Below, piece by piece: positions 36,364 through 46,234 of a stretch of DNA of 64,000 bases. A program made the translations under genes and the position numbers. The notes below the pieces were generated by a model. It was not told the DNA's origin and did not search any database. It worked only from the letters and a program-made list of their open reading frames with translations. The stretch's first letter is position 1; each line of letters starts with the position of its first letter. The stretch is from an uncultured Cellvibrionales bacterium. GTDB taxonomy: Bacteria > Pseudomonadota > Gammaproteobacteria > Pseudomonadales > Cellvibrionaceae. Location: the NCBI GenBank assembly GCA_913020115.1, contig CAJWBQ010000018.1, forward strand, positions 1 through 64,000, read 5' to 3'.

Positions 36364-36535
36364 GGTTTGGCAGCGTTGAGTGATGTACGCCCGAACGCAC
36401 GCTTTATCCCTTTGACCAACCCGCTGCGGAACTCGCAAGGAGACGCTCAGACAGTCCTCGCTCAAAAACGTTGGTCAAAGGGATAAAGCTAAAACACGTT
36501 CTGAATGGGCATACACCACTCAACACTGCCAAACC
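36364..36535. repeat. structured repeat, copy 2 (inside the Entner-Doudoroff operon)
   Basis: Second copy of the element at 25183-25357, in the same + orientation, in the edd-zwf gap. The outer stem pairs 36364-36387 with 36512-36535 (24 bp, two mismatches that are transitions), unrelated in sequence to the outer stem of copy 1. The core GCCC-GAACGC / ACGTTC-TGAAT-GGGC is kept. The perfect 20-bp inner stem is 36401-36420 with 36470-36489. It differs from copy 1 at arm positions 3, 5, 6, 7, 12 and 20, and every change is compensated. The 49-nt loop has CCGCTGCGGAACTCGC and CAGACAGTCCTCGCT. When the operon is transcribed this is read as its complement and would fold into a hairpin of more than 40 bp. 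Confidence 0.85.
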
Positions 36536-36560
36536 TACCTTCATTACTTCGATTGTGCTG

Positions 36561-38390
36561 TTACGAACCCCAGTTAAATATTGTTGCGCCGGTTTCGGCG
36601 GAACCCACTAATGATTTCATTGGGGTAAATAATTCCCGTCCCATTCCTTCGTCGTTTTCACGGAGGTCTGGTGCTAATGCTATGCGCTGCTTAAGTTCTG
36701 CCTCTTCAACTTTTAGTGACAAGGTACCCGCATCGGCGTGTAACTCGATGATGTCACCGTCACGTATTAGCCCAATTGGACCGCCGTCTAATGCTTCGGG
36801 CGTCAGGTGGATGGCCGCGGGAACTTTCCCGGAAGCCCCTGACATTCGGCCGTCGGTAACCAGCGCTACTTTGAAGCCTTTGTCTTGCAGCACACCAAGT
36901 GGTGGAGTGAGTTTGTGAAGCTCTGGCATGCCGTTGGCTTTAGGACCTTGAAATTTCAGTACGGCAATAAAATCTTGCTCTAATTCATTGCGATTGAATT
37001 TATTGAGAAACTCTTCCTGGGAGTTAAACACTAGAGCTGGTGCGGTAATATTGTGATGCTCTTCCTTTACCGCAGAGACTTTAATAACCGCGCGACCTAT
37101 GTTGCCTTTTAGGAGGTTTAAACCGCCATGGGTATTGAATGGCGATTCAGTGGAGCGCAATATGTCTTGATCAAGACTCACACCAGGTCCTTTTTTCCAC
37201 TGTACTTCAGCGCTTTCGCCACTTAAGAACGGTTCCTTAGTGAAGTCATTTAAGCCCCCACGACCCATGATGGTATTAACGTCATCGTGCAATAAGCCTG
37301 CGCTTAACAGCTCGCTCATTAAGAAGGTCATGCCCCCAGCCGCGTGGAAATGATTCACGTCCGCCACACCATTTGGATAGATGCGACACAGCAATGGGGT
37401 AAGCGCAGATATATCCGAAAGGTCTTGCCAATCAACAATAACCCCAGCCGCTCTGGCGATGGCCATAATGTGTATTGCGTGATTGGTGGAACCGCCGGTG
37501 GCCATGAGCCCCACCATTCCGTTCACTAAGGATTTTTCATCAACGATGTCGGCCAGGGCGAGCGGGCTTTCGCTTTGACTGAGTTCGGCGAGACTCTTAA
37601 CGGCTGAATCTGTTAATGCACTGCGCAGTGCGGTGCCCGGATTAACAAAGGAACTACCAGGCAATTGCAGACCCATTATTTCCATAAGCATCTGATTGGT
37701 ATTCGCGGTGCCGTAAAAGGTACATGTTCCTGCGCTGTGATATGAGGCGCTTTCAGCTTCGAGTAATTCTTCGCGCCCCACTTTGCCCTGCGCAAACAGT
37801 TGCCGCACCCGGGCTTTTTCATTATTTGGTAAGCCTGAAGTCATAGGGCCGGCCGGTACAAATACGCTGGGCAGGTGACCAAAAGACAGCGCGCCAATCA
37901 TAAGTCCGGGAACAATTTTGTCGCACACGCCTAGATATAATGCGCCGTCAAACATATCGTGAGAAAGTGCGATGGCCGTAGCCATGGCGATAACGTCGCG
38001 ACTGAACAGAGAGAGTTCCATTCCTGCCCTACCCTGAGTGACACCATCACACATGGCGGGTACTCCACCTGCAAACTGGGCACTTGCACCGTACTTTTGC
38101 GCGGCGGCTTGAATAAATTCGGGGTAGTCGTGATAAGGCTGATGCGCCGAGAGCATTTCGTTGTAAGCTGAAATAATGCCGAAGTTGGGCGCGTTGTCGG
38201 CCATCAAATCAGTTTTTTGCTCAGGTCCACAGGCGGCAATGCCATGAGCAAAGTTACCACACGAAAGGTGTTTACGAGCACGGCCTCCGTGTGCGCCTTT
38301 GGCTTTGTTAATTTTCTGCAAGTATTGTGCGCGAGTATCACGACTGCGCTCAACAATGCGGGCGGTGATGGCAGCTAATTCTGAATGCAT
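36561..38390 (-). CDS. edd: 6-phosphogluconate dehydratase
   Basis: Key Entner-Doudoroff enzyme, dehydrating 6-phosphogluconate to KDPG with an iron-sulfur cluster. 609 residues of the IlvD/Edd family: cluster-binding cysteines in the regions [19 protein letters not shown] and [15 protein letters not shown], the GGSTNHAIH motif, and [26 protein letters not shown] near the C-terminus. [24 protein letters not shown] at the start marks Edd rather than dihydroxyacid dehydratase. It lies 26 bp after pgi. Confidence 0.96.
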   Translation of the reverse strand: MHSELAAITARIVERSRDTRAQYLQKINKAKGAHGGRARKHLSCGNFAHGIAACGPEQKTDLMADNAPNFGIISAYNEMLSAHQPYHDYPEFIQAAAQKYGASAQFAGGVPAMCDGVTQGRAGMELSLFSRDVIAMATAIALSHDMFDGALYLGVCDKIVPGLMIGALSFGHLPSVFVPAGPMTSGLPNNEKARVRQLFAQGKVGREELLEAESASYHSAGTCTFYGTANTNQMLMEIMGLQLPGSSFVNPGTALRSALTDSAVKSLAELSQSESPLALADIVDEKSLVNGMVGLMATGGSTNHAIHIMAIARAAGVIVDWQDLSDISALTPLLCRIYPNGVADVNHFHAAGGMTFLMSELLSAGLLHDDVNTIMGRGGLNDFTKEPFLSGESAEVQWKKGPGVSLDQDILRSTESPFNTHGGLNLLKGNIGRAVIKVSAVKEEHHNITAPALVFNSQEEFLNKFNRNELEQDFIAVLKFQGPKANGMPELHKLTPPLGVLQDKGFKVALVTDGRMSGASGKVPAAIHLTPEALDGGPIGLIRDGDIIELHADAGTLSLKVEEAELKQRIALAPDLRENDEGMGRELFTPMKSLVGSAETGATIFNWGS

Positions 38391-38416
38391 GTCAATTTAC
38401 CTGATGTTGGTTGCGA

Positions 38417-40087
38417 CTAAAGCTTTGGCGACGTGTTTTTCGCACTCGCCTGTACGGCTTTGAAATGTTCAACTAAATTTCGAGTTGAACAGTCGTGATG
38501 CCCTGTCTCAGCATCCGGCGCCAACTCAGGCTCTATAGCCTTGGCTAAAACTTTCCCCAGCTCTACACCCCACTGGTCGAATGAACAGATTTGCCAAATA
38601 ATGCCTTGAGCAAATATTTTATGTTCATACATTGCGACTAAAGCCCCGACGTTGTGTGGAGTTAAGCGATCCATTAACAAGGTGTTGGTAGGCCGATTTC
38701 CTTTGTGTACTTTATGGCTGACAAGGCGCTCTATGTCTTCTTCACTCGCTCCCGATGCCTTTAACTGCGCGCGTACACTCGCGGCGTCTACGCCTGTCAT
38801 CATCGCTTGTGATTGCGCAAAGAAGTTGGCCATTAAATTTTCATGGTGGCCAGGCAGCGGATTGTTACTATTCACTGAACCAATAAAATCCGCAGGAACC
38901 ACGGTTTTACCTTGGTGTAACAACTGATAGAAGGCGTGCTGACCGTTAATCCCGACTTCCCCCCAAATAATGGGGCCAGTGGTGTATGGCACAGGATCAC
39001 CTGCCCAGTTTGTCGACTTTCCGTTACTCTCCATGTCAGCCTGTTGTAAGTAAGCCGGCAGACGATGTAAATTTTGATCGTAAGGCAAAATCGCTTGAGC
39101 ATTCATACCCAAAAAATTGCTGTTCCAAACGCCAATTAGGGCGAGCATTACTGGCAGGTTTTGCCGGAGCGGCGTTTCAGCGAAATGGCAATCCATTTCG
39201 TGAGCCCCTTCCAGCAAAGCTTCAAAATGTTCGAAACCCAAGCTCAGAGCAATAGGTAAGCCAATGGCCGACCACAATGAGTAGCGGCCTCCAACCCAGT
39301 CCCACATCGAAAAAATATTGTCGGATTCAATGCCAAATGACTGAGCTTTTTCTATATTCGAGGATATGGCAACAAAGTGCTTGCCCGGCGCCGCTTCACC
39401 ACTAGACTGGTCCATCAACCACCGTCGCGCCGTGGCTGCATTTGTCATGGTTTCAGCCGTAGTGAAAGTTTTCGAGGAGATCACAAATAGGGTTGTAGCA
39501 GGGTTGAGCTTAGCGAGAACCTGAGAAATTTGCGCCCCATCTACGTTAGAGACGTAGTGCATTTTCAGACTCTGATCGCAATAATCTTGCAAGGCTTCAG
39601 TCACCATCAAAGGGCCCAGGTTAGAGCCGCCAATACCAATGCTCACAACATCTGTCATCGCCTTGCCGGTATAGCCAAGCCACCTCCCCTCGCGCACACC
39701 TTCGGTAAAGGCCTTCATTTTTGCCAGCTCGTCGCTAATCAATGGCGCAATATTTTCGCCCTCGACTTCTATTGCAGTTTCGCTGCGATCACGCAGCGCC
39801 GTGTGCAACACCGCTCGCCCTTCTGTGGGGTTCACGATGGCACCGCTCATCATCTTGTCCCGCCAATGAGCCAGTTCAGTTTCTTCTGCTAGCTGCAGGA
39901 GATGTTCAACAACGGTTTCGTTAATTAGGTTCTTCGAATAATCTAGGAGAATTGCGCCGCACCGAGCAGAATATTGGCTAAAGCGTTGTTCATCACCGGC
40001 AAATAAGTCCTTCATATGTGTGGACTCAAGTGCTCTGGCATCGGCAACAAGTGCCTGCCAACTGGGTAATGTAGTGCGACAATTCAT
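38417..40087 (-). CDS. pgi: glucose-6-phosphate isomerase
   Basis: Interconverts fructose-6-phosphate and glucose-6-phosphate. 556 residues with the usual signatures DVVSIGIGGSNLGPLMV, FVISSKTFTTAETMTNA, and the C-terminal signature near GQVELGK (here SFDQWGVELGKVLAKAIEPEL). As the first gene of the operon it feeds fructose-6-phosphate from NagB, encoded in the divergent nag cluster, into the Entner-Doudoroff route. This explains its place at the head of the operon. The 330-bp divergent region to lacI holds candidate operators for two regulators. Confidence 0.96.
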   Translation of the reverse strand: MNCRTTLPSWQALVADARALESTHMKDLFAGDEQRFSQYSARCGAILLDYSKNLINETVVEHLLQLAEETELAHWRDKMMSGAIVNPTEGRAVLHTALRDRSETAIEVEGENIAPLISDELAKMKAFTEGVREGRWLGYTGKAMTDVVSIGIGGSNLGPLMVTEALQDYCDQSLKMHYVSNVDGAQISQVLAKLNPATTLFVISSKTFTTAETMTNAATARRWLMDQSSGEAAPGKHFVAISSNIEKAQSFGIESDNIFSMWDWVGGRYSLWSAIGLPIALSLGFEHFEALLEGAHEMDCHFAETPLRQNLPVMLALIGVWNSNFLGMNAQAILPYDQNLHRLPAYLQQADMESNGKSTNWAGDPVPYTTGPIIWGEVGINGQHAFYQLLHQGKTVVPADFIGSVNSNNPLPGHHENLMANFFAQSQAMMTGVDAASVRAQLKASGASEEDIERLVSHKVHKGNRPTNTLLMDRLTPHNVGALVAMYEHKIFAQGIIWQICSFDQWGVELGKVLAKAIEPELAPDAETGHHDCSTRNLVEHFKAVQASAKNTSPKL

Positions 40088-40155
40088 GATAATGCCTTAA
40101 TCGTTTAAGTTAGGGGTAGCTATCATACCGCAAATCAGGATCTCCTATAAACTTT

Positions 40156-40170
40156 TGTAGCTAAGCTACA
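40156..40170. promoter_or_regulatory. HexR-like palindrome upstream of pgi
   Basis: TGTAGCTAAGCTACA is a perfect 7-bp inverted repeat about one centre, 69 bp before the pgi start. It resembles the HexR operator known to control zwf, edd, eda, gap and pyk genes in many gammaproteobacteria (TGTA half sites facing TACA, 15 bp in total), with symmetric departures inside. No hexR gene lies in the window. Confidence 0.5.
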
Positions 40171-40275
40171 TGAAAGAGGTCCAAAAAAAGCGAATATAGC
40201 CGAAATTGATCGTTTAGACCACACAAAAGCTAGTATTTTTACAAAAATAAGAGCAAAACAACTGCATTTCGAAAT

Positions 40276-40287
40276 GACAACGTTGTC
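40276..40287. promoter_or_regulatory. GACAACGTTGTC operator, lacI promoter site 1
   Basis: Perfect 12-bp palindrome with a central CG, the form bound by LacI-family regulators. It lies 131 bp before the lacI start and 189 bp before pgi, so it could affect both directions. Confidence 0.8.
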
Positions 40288-40315
40288 TCAACCAGCAAGA
40301 ACTTTAATTTCATAA

Positions 40316-40327
40316 GACAACGTTGTC
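40316..40327. promoter_or_regulatory. GACAACGTTGTC operator, lacI promoter site 2
   Basis: Second perfect copy, 40 bp from site 1 (start to start) and 91 bp before the lacI start. The pair suggests looping or cooperative autoregulation. Confidence 0.8.
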
Positions 40328-40417
40328 AATCCCTAGACTTGTGTTATCGTGGCCCATCGAACAGAGTATAGTGCGAAGCATTATTAAGTTGCTGACCCAA
40401 AGGAAAAAATAAGCAGA

Positions 40418-41467
40418 ATGAAAGCCACTATAAAGGACGTAGCGAAACTAGCTGGCGTTTCCTTTAAAACCGTATCCCGCGTAATCAATAATGAGCCCAC
40501 TGTCGGCAAGGACCTGAAAGAAAAAGTTTGGGTTGCCGTCAAGGAGCTGAACTACCAGCCTAACCTCTCTGCGCGGCAACTCCGTGGCACCCCCTCTTTC
40601 ATTGGTTTTATCTACGACAACCCTAACAGCCACTATGTCATTGATGTGCAACGCGGCATCCTCAACGAATGCCGCAAACAGGGCTTTGAGCTGGTGATTC
40701 ACCCCTGCGATTCAAAGGCCGACGATATCCACGACGAAATTACAGCGATGGTTAAACGCAGCCATATCGCGGGCTTGATCTTAACGCCCCCAATGTCTGA
40801 AATGCCTTCCATCGTAAATCTCTTAAGTGAGCTAAACGTTAATTTTGTCCGTATTTTGTCCGGGTCCTCTGAGCCCGATACGCTAGCACCCTGCGTCTAT
40901 ATCGACGATCGCAAAGCCGGTGAAAACATTACACAGTATCTCATCGACTTAGGTCACCGAAACATCGGCTTCCTTGCGGGGGAACCAGAGCATCTCTCCA
41001 GCGGCGAGCGTTATCAGGGCTATATAGACGCGCTTGAAAAGAACAACATCCCCCTCAACCCAAATTTAGTAGTAGAGGGAGAGTACTCGTTTGAATCGGG
41101 CGTGGTTCGAACAAAAAACCTGCTCAACTCTGGCGATTTGCCCACAGCAATTTTTGCCAGCAATGACGAAATTGCGGCAGGCACTCTCTTCGCGGCGCGC
41201 CTAATGGGCATTGCAGTACCGCAGAAGCTGTCGATTGCAGGCTTCGAGGACAGCCCCTTTTCACGCCAGACTTGGCCAAAACTCACCACAGCCCGGCAGC
41301 CAAATAGCACAATTGCCGAATCAGCCGCGGCACTTTTGATTGCCCAAGTACGCAGCGCCAAAGGTGACGGAGAGCAAGAATCCATCGTTAACGGTTATCA
41401 CCCACAGTTGGTGATTCGAGATTCAACCTGTCCCGCCCCCCAGACAGAAGACCTAATAGAAAACTAA
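40418..41467 (+). CDS. nagR: LacI-family regulator of the GlcNAc regulon
   Basis: 349-residue LacI/GalR regulator. Helix-turn-helix TIKDVAKLAGVSFKTVSRVINN (3-24) with hinge helix NLSARQLRG, then a periplasmic-binding-like effector domain (FIGFIYDNPNSHYVIDVQRG, AGLILTPPMSE, NIGFLAGEP, AIFASNDEIAAGTLFAA, LSIAGFEDSPF). It heads the lacI-nagA-nagB-hex unit, and eight GACAACGTTGTC-type operators lie before the nag and receptor genes, including two before itself. By analogy with NagR of Shewanella and Xanthomonas, the expected role is a repressor released by GlcNAc-6-phosphate or a related sugar phosphate; this assignment is inferred from context. Confidence 0.88.
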   Translation: MKATIKDVAKLAGVSFKTVSRVINNEPTVGKDLKEKVWVAVKELNYQPNLSARQLRGTPSFIGFIYDNPNSHYVIDVQRGILNECRKQGFELVIHPCDSKADDIHDEITAMVKRSHIAGLILTPPMSEMPSIVNLLSELNVNFVRILSGSSEPDTLAPCVYIDDRKAGENITQYLIDLGHRNIGFLAGEPEHLSSGERYQGYIDALEKNNIPLNPNLVVEGEYSFESGVVRTKNLLNSGDLPTAIFASNDEIAAGTLFAARLMGIAVPQKLSIAGFEDSPFSRQTWPKLTTARQPNSTIAESAAALLIAQVRSAKGDGEQESIVNGYHPQLVIRDSTCPAPQTEDLIEN

Positions 41468-41468
41468 A

Positions 41469-41480
41469 GACAACGTTGTC
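41469..41480. promoter_or_regulatory. GACAACGTTGTC operator before nagA
   Basis: Perfect palindrome starting 2 bp after the lacI stop codon and 57 bp before the nagA start. It is the only single (unpaired) perfect site and implies a separate promoter for nagA-nagB-hex inside the lacI unit. Confidence 0.78.
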
Positions 41481-41536
41481 TCAACTCTATCTTAGTGCTA
41501 CAGTGTGCCCAATGATCTCCAATTGGGACCCGATTG

Positions 41537-42682
41537 ATGAAACAAGCCATCTCAGGCGCCAGAATATTCACTGGCGACACCTTTCTTGACCAACACACAA
41601 TAATCATCAGCAATGGCCTCATTGAAGCCATTGTGCGCGATGACCTGCGCGAGCCCAATATTCCACTCACAGTCGTAGACGGCGGTGTATTAGCACCGGG
41701 GTTTATTGATGTTCAGGTGAACGGTGGGGGAGACGCCCTGTTCAACAACACTCCGAGTTTAGAAGCTCTAGAAAAAATGATGGGGGGCCACCGCAGATAC
41801 GGTACAACGGGTATGATGCCTACTTTAATCAGTGACACCCAAGCTGTTTTGAATAAAGGTGTAGACGCCGTAAACAAAGCTATCGAAGAAAATGTTTTGG
41901 GTATTCTAGGCGTGCATATCGAAGGACCTTTTTTCAGCCTAGCCAAGCGGGGCACTCACAAAGCTTCACGCATTCGGCATCCCTCCCCCACTGACATCGA
42001 TTGGCTTTGTTCCCTCAGTCCCTTAAAGACCATTGTTACGCTAGCGCCGGAACAAACAGACGCAGGACAAATCAGTGCATTGTCGGACGCAGGAGTATTA
42101 GTCTGCGCTGGGCACACAGATGCAAGCGAAAAAGACATTCACAAGGCCTTAAAAGAAGGTCTGCGCGGTTTCACACACTTATACAATGCGATGCGACCAC
42201 TACAGAGTCGTGAACCCGGCGTTGTAGGGGCCGCTCTGGACGACCGTGAAAGTTGGTGCGGAATCATCTGTGACGGACACCATGTCAGCCCTACAGCCAT
42301 ACGCATTGCTCATGCAGCGAAACCAGAGGGAAAGTTGATATTAGTGAGCGACGCTATGGCTACTGTAGGAGGCCACTCAAACACTTTCCAGCTTTATGAC
42401 GAAATAATTCGTGAAGAGGATGGCAGACTCATTAACGCGGAAGGGAATTTAGCCGGCAGTGCAATTGGCATGATTGACGCTGTGCGTGTCTGCGTAGAAA
42501 AGGTAGGGCTACCCTTGGCCAGCAGCCTGCGTATGGCCTCGCGCTACCCTGCAGAATTCTTGCAACTCGAGCACAGTCACGGACATCTTAAACCAGGGTT
42601 TCAGGCAGATATTGTCCATTTCCACGAGAGCACTTGGCGCGTAGAGAGCACATGGATACAAGGCCAACACCTTAATCACTAA
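41537..42682 (+). CDS. nagA: N-acetylglucosamine-6-phosphate deacetylase
   Basis: Deacetylates GlcNAc-6-phosphate to glucosamine-6-phosphate. 381 residues of the amidohydrolase fold: [12 protein letters not shown] shows the NagA-specific Q-x-N in place of the usual metal H-x-[11 protein letters not shown] carries the metal glutamate; VCAGHTDAS and [11 protein letters not shown] hold metal histidines; [11 protein letters not shown] has the catalytic aspartate. The start is taken as ATG at 41537; a TTG directly before it could add one residue. It is followed by nagB after 17 bp. Confidence 0.95.
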   Translation: MKQAISGARIFTGDTFLDQHTIIISNGLIEAIVRDDLREPNIPLTVVDGGVLAPGFIDVQVNGGGDALFNNTPSLEALEKMMGGHRRYGTTGMMPTLISDTQAVLNKGVDAVNKAIEENVLGILGVHIEGPFFSLAKRGTHKASRIRHPSPTDIDWLCSLSPLKTIVTLAPEQTDAGQISALSDAGVLVCAGHTDASEKDIHKALKEGLRGFTHLYNAMRPLQSREPGVVGAALDDRESWCGIICDGHHVSPTAIRIAHAAKPEGKLILVSDAMATVGGHSNTFQLYDEIIREEDGRLINAEGNLAGSAIGMIDAVRVCVEKVGLPLASSLRMASRYPAEFLQLEHSHGHLKPGFQADIVHFHESTWRVESTWIQGQHLNH

Positions 42683-42699
42683 TTTTTGGAACTCTAAAA

Positions 42700-43488
42700 A
42701 TGCAAATAGTTATTCTCGAAAATTCTGAAGCTGTTGCCGCACATGGTGCCGAAGTCTTCATTCAAAAATTGCAGAAGAAACCTAATGCCGTATTCGGCTT
42801 GGCGACAGGCTCTACGCCCCTGGCCTTATATAAAAAGCTGATCGAGGCCAATCAAAATAAGACCGTATCATTCAGCGACGCCAGTAGTTTTAATCTGGAC
42901 GAATATCTGGGGCTATCGGGTCAACACCCACAAAGTTACCGCCATTTCATGCAGGAAAACTTGTTTAATCACATAGATATTCACCGCGATAATACTCACG
43001 TGCCTCATGGCGACGCAGAGAACCCTATCACGGCCTGCAAAGAATATGATGAGCTGATCACACAAAAAGGTGGCATAGATATACAGCTGCTCGGTATTGG
43101 TCGCAATGGTCACATCGGCTTTAACGAACCATCTTCTGGCTTGTCGTCCCGCACCCGTGTAAAAACACTTACTCATGCGACGATAGCCGACAATGCACGA
43201 TTTTTTGCCGAGGGTGAGTTTCAACCGCACTTATCTATTACCATGGGAATTGGCACTATTATGGACAGCCGGAAGGTATTGTTACTCGCCACCGGCAGCT
43301 CAAAAGCCGATGCTATTTATGCCACAGTGGAGGGGCCTCTATCCGCCTCTTGCCCCGCCTCAGCACTGCAAATGCACCAAGATGTTATGCTCATAATTGA
43401 TGAGGCCGCCGCCGAGAAATTGCAGCACAAAGAGTTCTATAAACATATAGAACGTGAAAACCAAAAACTAATGGCGTCACTAAAATGA
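42700..43488 (+). CDS. nagB: glucosamine-6-phosphate deaminase
   Basis: Converts glucosamine-6-phosphate to fructose-6-phosphate and ammonia. 262 residues of the classic NagB fold: [15 protein letters not shown] (phosphate loop), [21 protein letters not shown] with catalytic [16 protein letters not shown] with the catalytic histidine, and SRTRVKTL. The last bases overlap the hex start by 4 bp (ATGA), coupling the two translations. This is the hexameric type, not the SIS-domain NagB-II reported in Shewanella. Confidence 0.96.
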   Translation: MQIVILENSEAVAAHGAEVFIQKLQKKPNAVFGLATGSTPLALYKKLIEANQNKTVSFSDASSFNLDEYLGLSGQHPQSYRHFMQENLFNHIDIHRDNTHVPHGDAENPITACKEYDELITQKGGIDIQLLGIGRNGHIGFNEPSSGLSSRTRVKTLTHATIADNARFFAEGEFQPHLSITMGIGTIMDSRKVLLLATGSSKADAIYATVEGPLSASCPASALQMHQDVMLIIDEAAAEKLQHKEFYKHIERENQKLMASLK

Positions 43489-46121
43489 ACTCATCATTCC
43501 GAATAGGGTTTTCCCGCGTACTTTTCTCGACAATTGCTTTAGTCGGTTTAAGCGCTTGCAGCAAGCCTATAAGCACCGAACTCACCCAAGTCGATTTGAA
43601 AAGCATTGGCCAGAACCTACAAATCACTTATCAAGTAGTAGACAACCGTGCTGGAGAGCACTGTGACGCGAGCCAATCATCTGGCGCCTGCTTTATCAGT
43701 GAAATCACCTTTAGCAGTGATACGCCTCTGCCCGCAAATGGCTGGTCTATATTCTTCTCTCAAGTATCTCCTGCACAAAAAATTCTCGCGGGAAATTTCT
43801 CAATAGAACATGTAAATGGGGATCTACACAAACTCACACCCAAACCCGAATTTGGCGGCATTGAAGCCAATTCTCCCCAAACCATTCGCTTCTCATCAAA
43901 TTTTTGGCATTTATCTGAATCTGACATCATGCCAAATTATTTTGTCGCTCCCAGCCACAATGGCCTTGCGCTCGATGCAGTCACTATTGACAGTACTCGC
44001 ATAGCCATAGATCCAGACACCGGACTTGAAGTTCAAAATTATACTGGCGTCTTCACCAACACTGAACAACACTTGCTGAGATCGCCAAAAGACCTAACGC
44101 CAATAAGCACTCCTGAAAGTACTTACAGGAGCAATCAAGACATAGAACTCAATCTCTTGCATGCACCACTGGCCGTGATACCCAGCCCTAAGTCAATTAC
44201 AAGTACCAGTAACGAACAACTGAATTTATCGAAAGGTTTAACGTTAACACTAAAAAACATTGACCACTCGGCAATAGATGCGGCAATGATTGCGCTCGCA
44301 GGAATGGGGTTTAACGAAACGGCACAAGGCGTACCAATAACGGTACAGCTCAATCGCCACGTAGAAAGTACTCTGGGAACATACTCTCTCCTCATTACTC
44401 ATGACGGCATAGATATTCGGGCCAACGACGACGAAGGTGCAGCAAATGCCTTGCGTTCACTCGCTAGCTTAATCATTCCCGGGTCTACTAATGTACCTCT
44501 GCTGATCATTGAGGACAGCCCTCGCTATGAGTTCCGTGGACTTCATATTGATGTAGCTCGCAATTTCCACAGCAAGCAATTGATATTGAATGTACTGGAA
44601 CAAATGGCCACCTTCAAATTAAATAAGTTTCATCTGCACCTCGGCGATGACGAAGGGTGGCGCTTACAAATTGACGGCTTGCCCGAGCTGACTGATATTG
44701 GCAGCAAGCGCTGCTACGACCCACTCGAAAATAACTGTCTACTGCCGCAGCTAGGTAGCGGGCCAGACGTCAACAACGCGGTAAACGGTTTTTACAGCAA
44801 CAAAGACTACATAGAAATTCTTCGCTACGCCGACGCTCGACACATTCAAGTGATTCCGTCCTTCGACATGCCAGGCCACTCTCGGGCAGCTGTGAAATCT
44901 ATGGAAGCTCGATATCGAAAATTCATGGCCAAGGAAGACCCCACTGGCGCTGAGGAATATTTGTTAAGCGATATCAATGACACCTCTGAATATTTATCGG
45001 TTCAGTTTTACACCGACAACACTCTAAACGTGTGCATGGATTCAACCTACCATTTTTTGGATAAGGTCATCAGCGAAGTGCAGGAGCTGCATGTACAAGC
45101 AGGCCAGCCTCTCACCCGCTACCACATAGGCGCAGATGAAACTGCAGGCGCGTGGAGCGACTCACCTCGCTGCCAAGCCTTCTTCGCCGATGCAAAAAAC
45201 CAAGTAAAGAGCGCAGAAGAGCTAAGCGGGTATTTTGTTGAGCGAGTAGCGAATATGTTAGCCACTCGCGGCATTCAAGCCGCCGGCTGGAGCGACGGCA
45301 TGGGCCACACCCGCACTGGCCACATGCCCGATATTGTTCAAAGTAATGGCTGGGGTCCACTCTTTTGGGATGGGCATAAAGCCGCACACAATCAAGCAAA
45401 TCGCATGTGGGAGCTGGTTGTCTCGACACCTGACTTCACTTATTTCGACGCCCCTTATGAAACTGATCCTAAGGAGCCAGGTTACTATTGGACATCTAGA
45501 GGCACCAATACACGTGAAGTATTTAACTTCATGCCTGACAACCTTCCGGCTCATGCAGAATGGTTAAAAGGTCGACAAGGTGAAGATTTACTCATGGACG
45601 ACTCTCAGGAACCGTTAAAACCTGGGGTCACTTTCAGCGGCTTACAGGGCCACATTTGGAGCGAAACTATACGCACTGACGAACGAGTGGAATACATGCT
45701 ATTTCCAAGGATTGTCGCCTTGGCCGAACGCGCCTGGAGCACGGCCAACTGGGAGCTTCCCTATGACTACTCTGGAAAAGTATACAGTGCAGAGACTCGC
45801 TTCTTCACGGCAAACCTAAAGCAAAGCCGCGATCAAGACTGGGAAAAATTCGCTAGCCACATGGCTGCCAAGGTACTTCCAAAACTGGATCTTGCGGGCA
45901 TTCACTACCGAATTCCAACACCTGGAGCCGCCGTCATAAAGGGTCAACTAATGGCGAATATTATTTTCCCCGGGCTGCCAATAGACTATCGCGTAGACGG
46001 GGACAAATGGCAGTCGTGGAGAGCACCTGTTAATCTGGGTGAATACAGCAATATTGAGGTTCGGGCTCGCAGTGCAGACGGCAAACGGAAAGGCCGCGCC
46101 TGGACTCTCAAGGGCTTGTAG
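43485..46121 (+). CDS. hex: GH20 beta-N-acetylhexosaminidase (chitobiase), lipoprotein
   Basis: Releases GlcNAc from chitobiose and chitooligosaccharides. 878 residues. A signal peptide ends in lipobox LSAC with C25, so it is probably anchored in a membrane facing the periplasm or surface. Domains in order: N-terminal chitobiase carbohydrate-binding domain (about 30-195), GH20b (about 225-345), the GH20 TIM barrel from [14 protein letters not shown] (348), with [12 protein letters not shown] and catalytic pair D551-E552 in [11 protein letters not shown], and a C-terminal Ig-like domain. The length and order match Serratia/Vibrio chitobiases. Its start overlaps nagB by 4 bp. Confidence 0.95.
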   Translation: MNSSFRIGFSRVLFSTIALVGLSACSKPISTELTQVDLKSIGQNLQITYQVVDNRAGEHCDASQSSGACFISEITFSSDTPLPANGWSIFFSQVSPAQKILAGNFSIEHVNGDLHKLTPKPEFGGIEANSPQTIRFSSNFWHLSESDIMPNYFVAPSHNGLALDAVTIDSTRIAIDPDTGLEVQNYTGVFTNTEQHLLRSPKDLTPISTPESTYRSNQDIELNLLHAPLAVIPSPKSITSTSNEQLNLSKGLTLTLKNIDHSAIDAAMIALAGMGFNETAQGVPITVQLNRHVESTLGTYSLLITHDGIDIRANDDEGAANALRSLASLIIPGSTNVPLLIIEDSPRYEFRGLHIDVARNFHSKQLILNVLEQMATFKLNKFHLHLGDDEGWRLQIDGLPELTDIGSKRCYDPLENNCLLPQLGSGPDVNNAVNGFYSNKDYIEILRYADARHIQVIPSFDMPGHSRAAVKSMEARYRKFMAKEDPTGAEEYLLSDINDTSEYLSVQFYTDNTLNVCMDSTYHFLDKVISEVQELHVQAGQPLTRYHIGADETAGAWSDSPRCQAFFADAKNQVKSAEELSGYFVERVANMLATRGIQAAGWSDGMGHTRTGHMPDIVQSNGWGPLFWDGHKAAHNQANRMWELVVSTPDFTYFDAPYETDPKEPGYYWTSRGTNTREVFNFMPDNLPAHAEWLKGRQGEDLLMDDSQEPLKPGVTFSGLQGHIWSETIRTDERVEYMLFPRIVALAERAWSTANWELPYDYSGKVYSAETRFFTANLKQSRDQDWEKFASHMAAKVLPKLDLAGIHYRIPTPGAAVIKGQLMANIIFPGLPIDYRVDGDKWQSWRAPVNLGEYSNIEVRARSADGKRKGRAWTLKGL

Positions 46122-46150
46122 AGAATTAGGAAGCAAAAGTAGAGAGATGT

Positions 46151-46190
46151 GAGGCTATGATTCTAGTGCAGACACTAAAGTCATAGCCTC
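46151..46190. terminator. hairpin downstream of hex
   Basis: Perfect 10-bp arms GAGGCTATGA (46151-46160) and TCATAGCCTC (46181-46190), with five further inner pairs, 29 bp after the hex stop. There is no T run, so it may protect the mRNA 3' end or work with the next hairpin as a two-way terminator. Confidence 0.5.
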
Positions 46191-46199
46191 AAGGAGATC

Positions 46200-46226
46200 G
46201 CCTTGCTGTACACAGAACAGCAAGGC
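46200..46226. terminator. hairpin downstream of the first sapC gene
   Basis: Perfect 10-bp arms GCCTTGCTGT (46200-46209) and ACAGCAAGGC (46217-46226) with a 7-nt loop, 8 bp past the sapC stop on the minus strand. With the hairpin at 46151-46190 it fills the convergent gap between hex and sapC. Confidence 0.5.
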
Positions 46227-46234
46227 TTACAATA

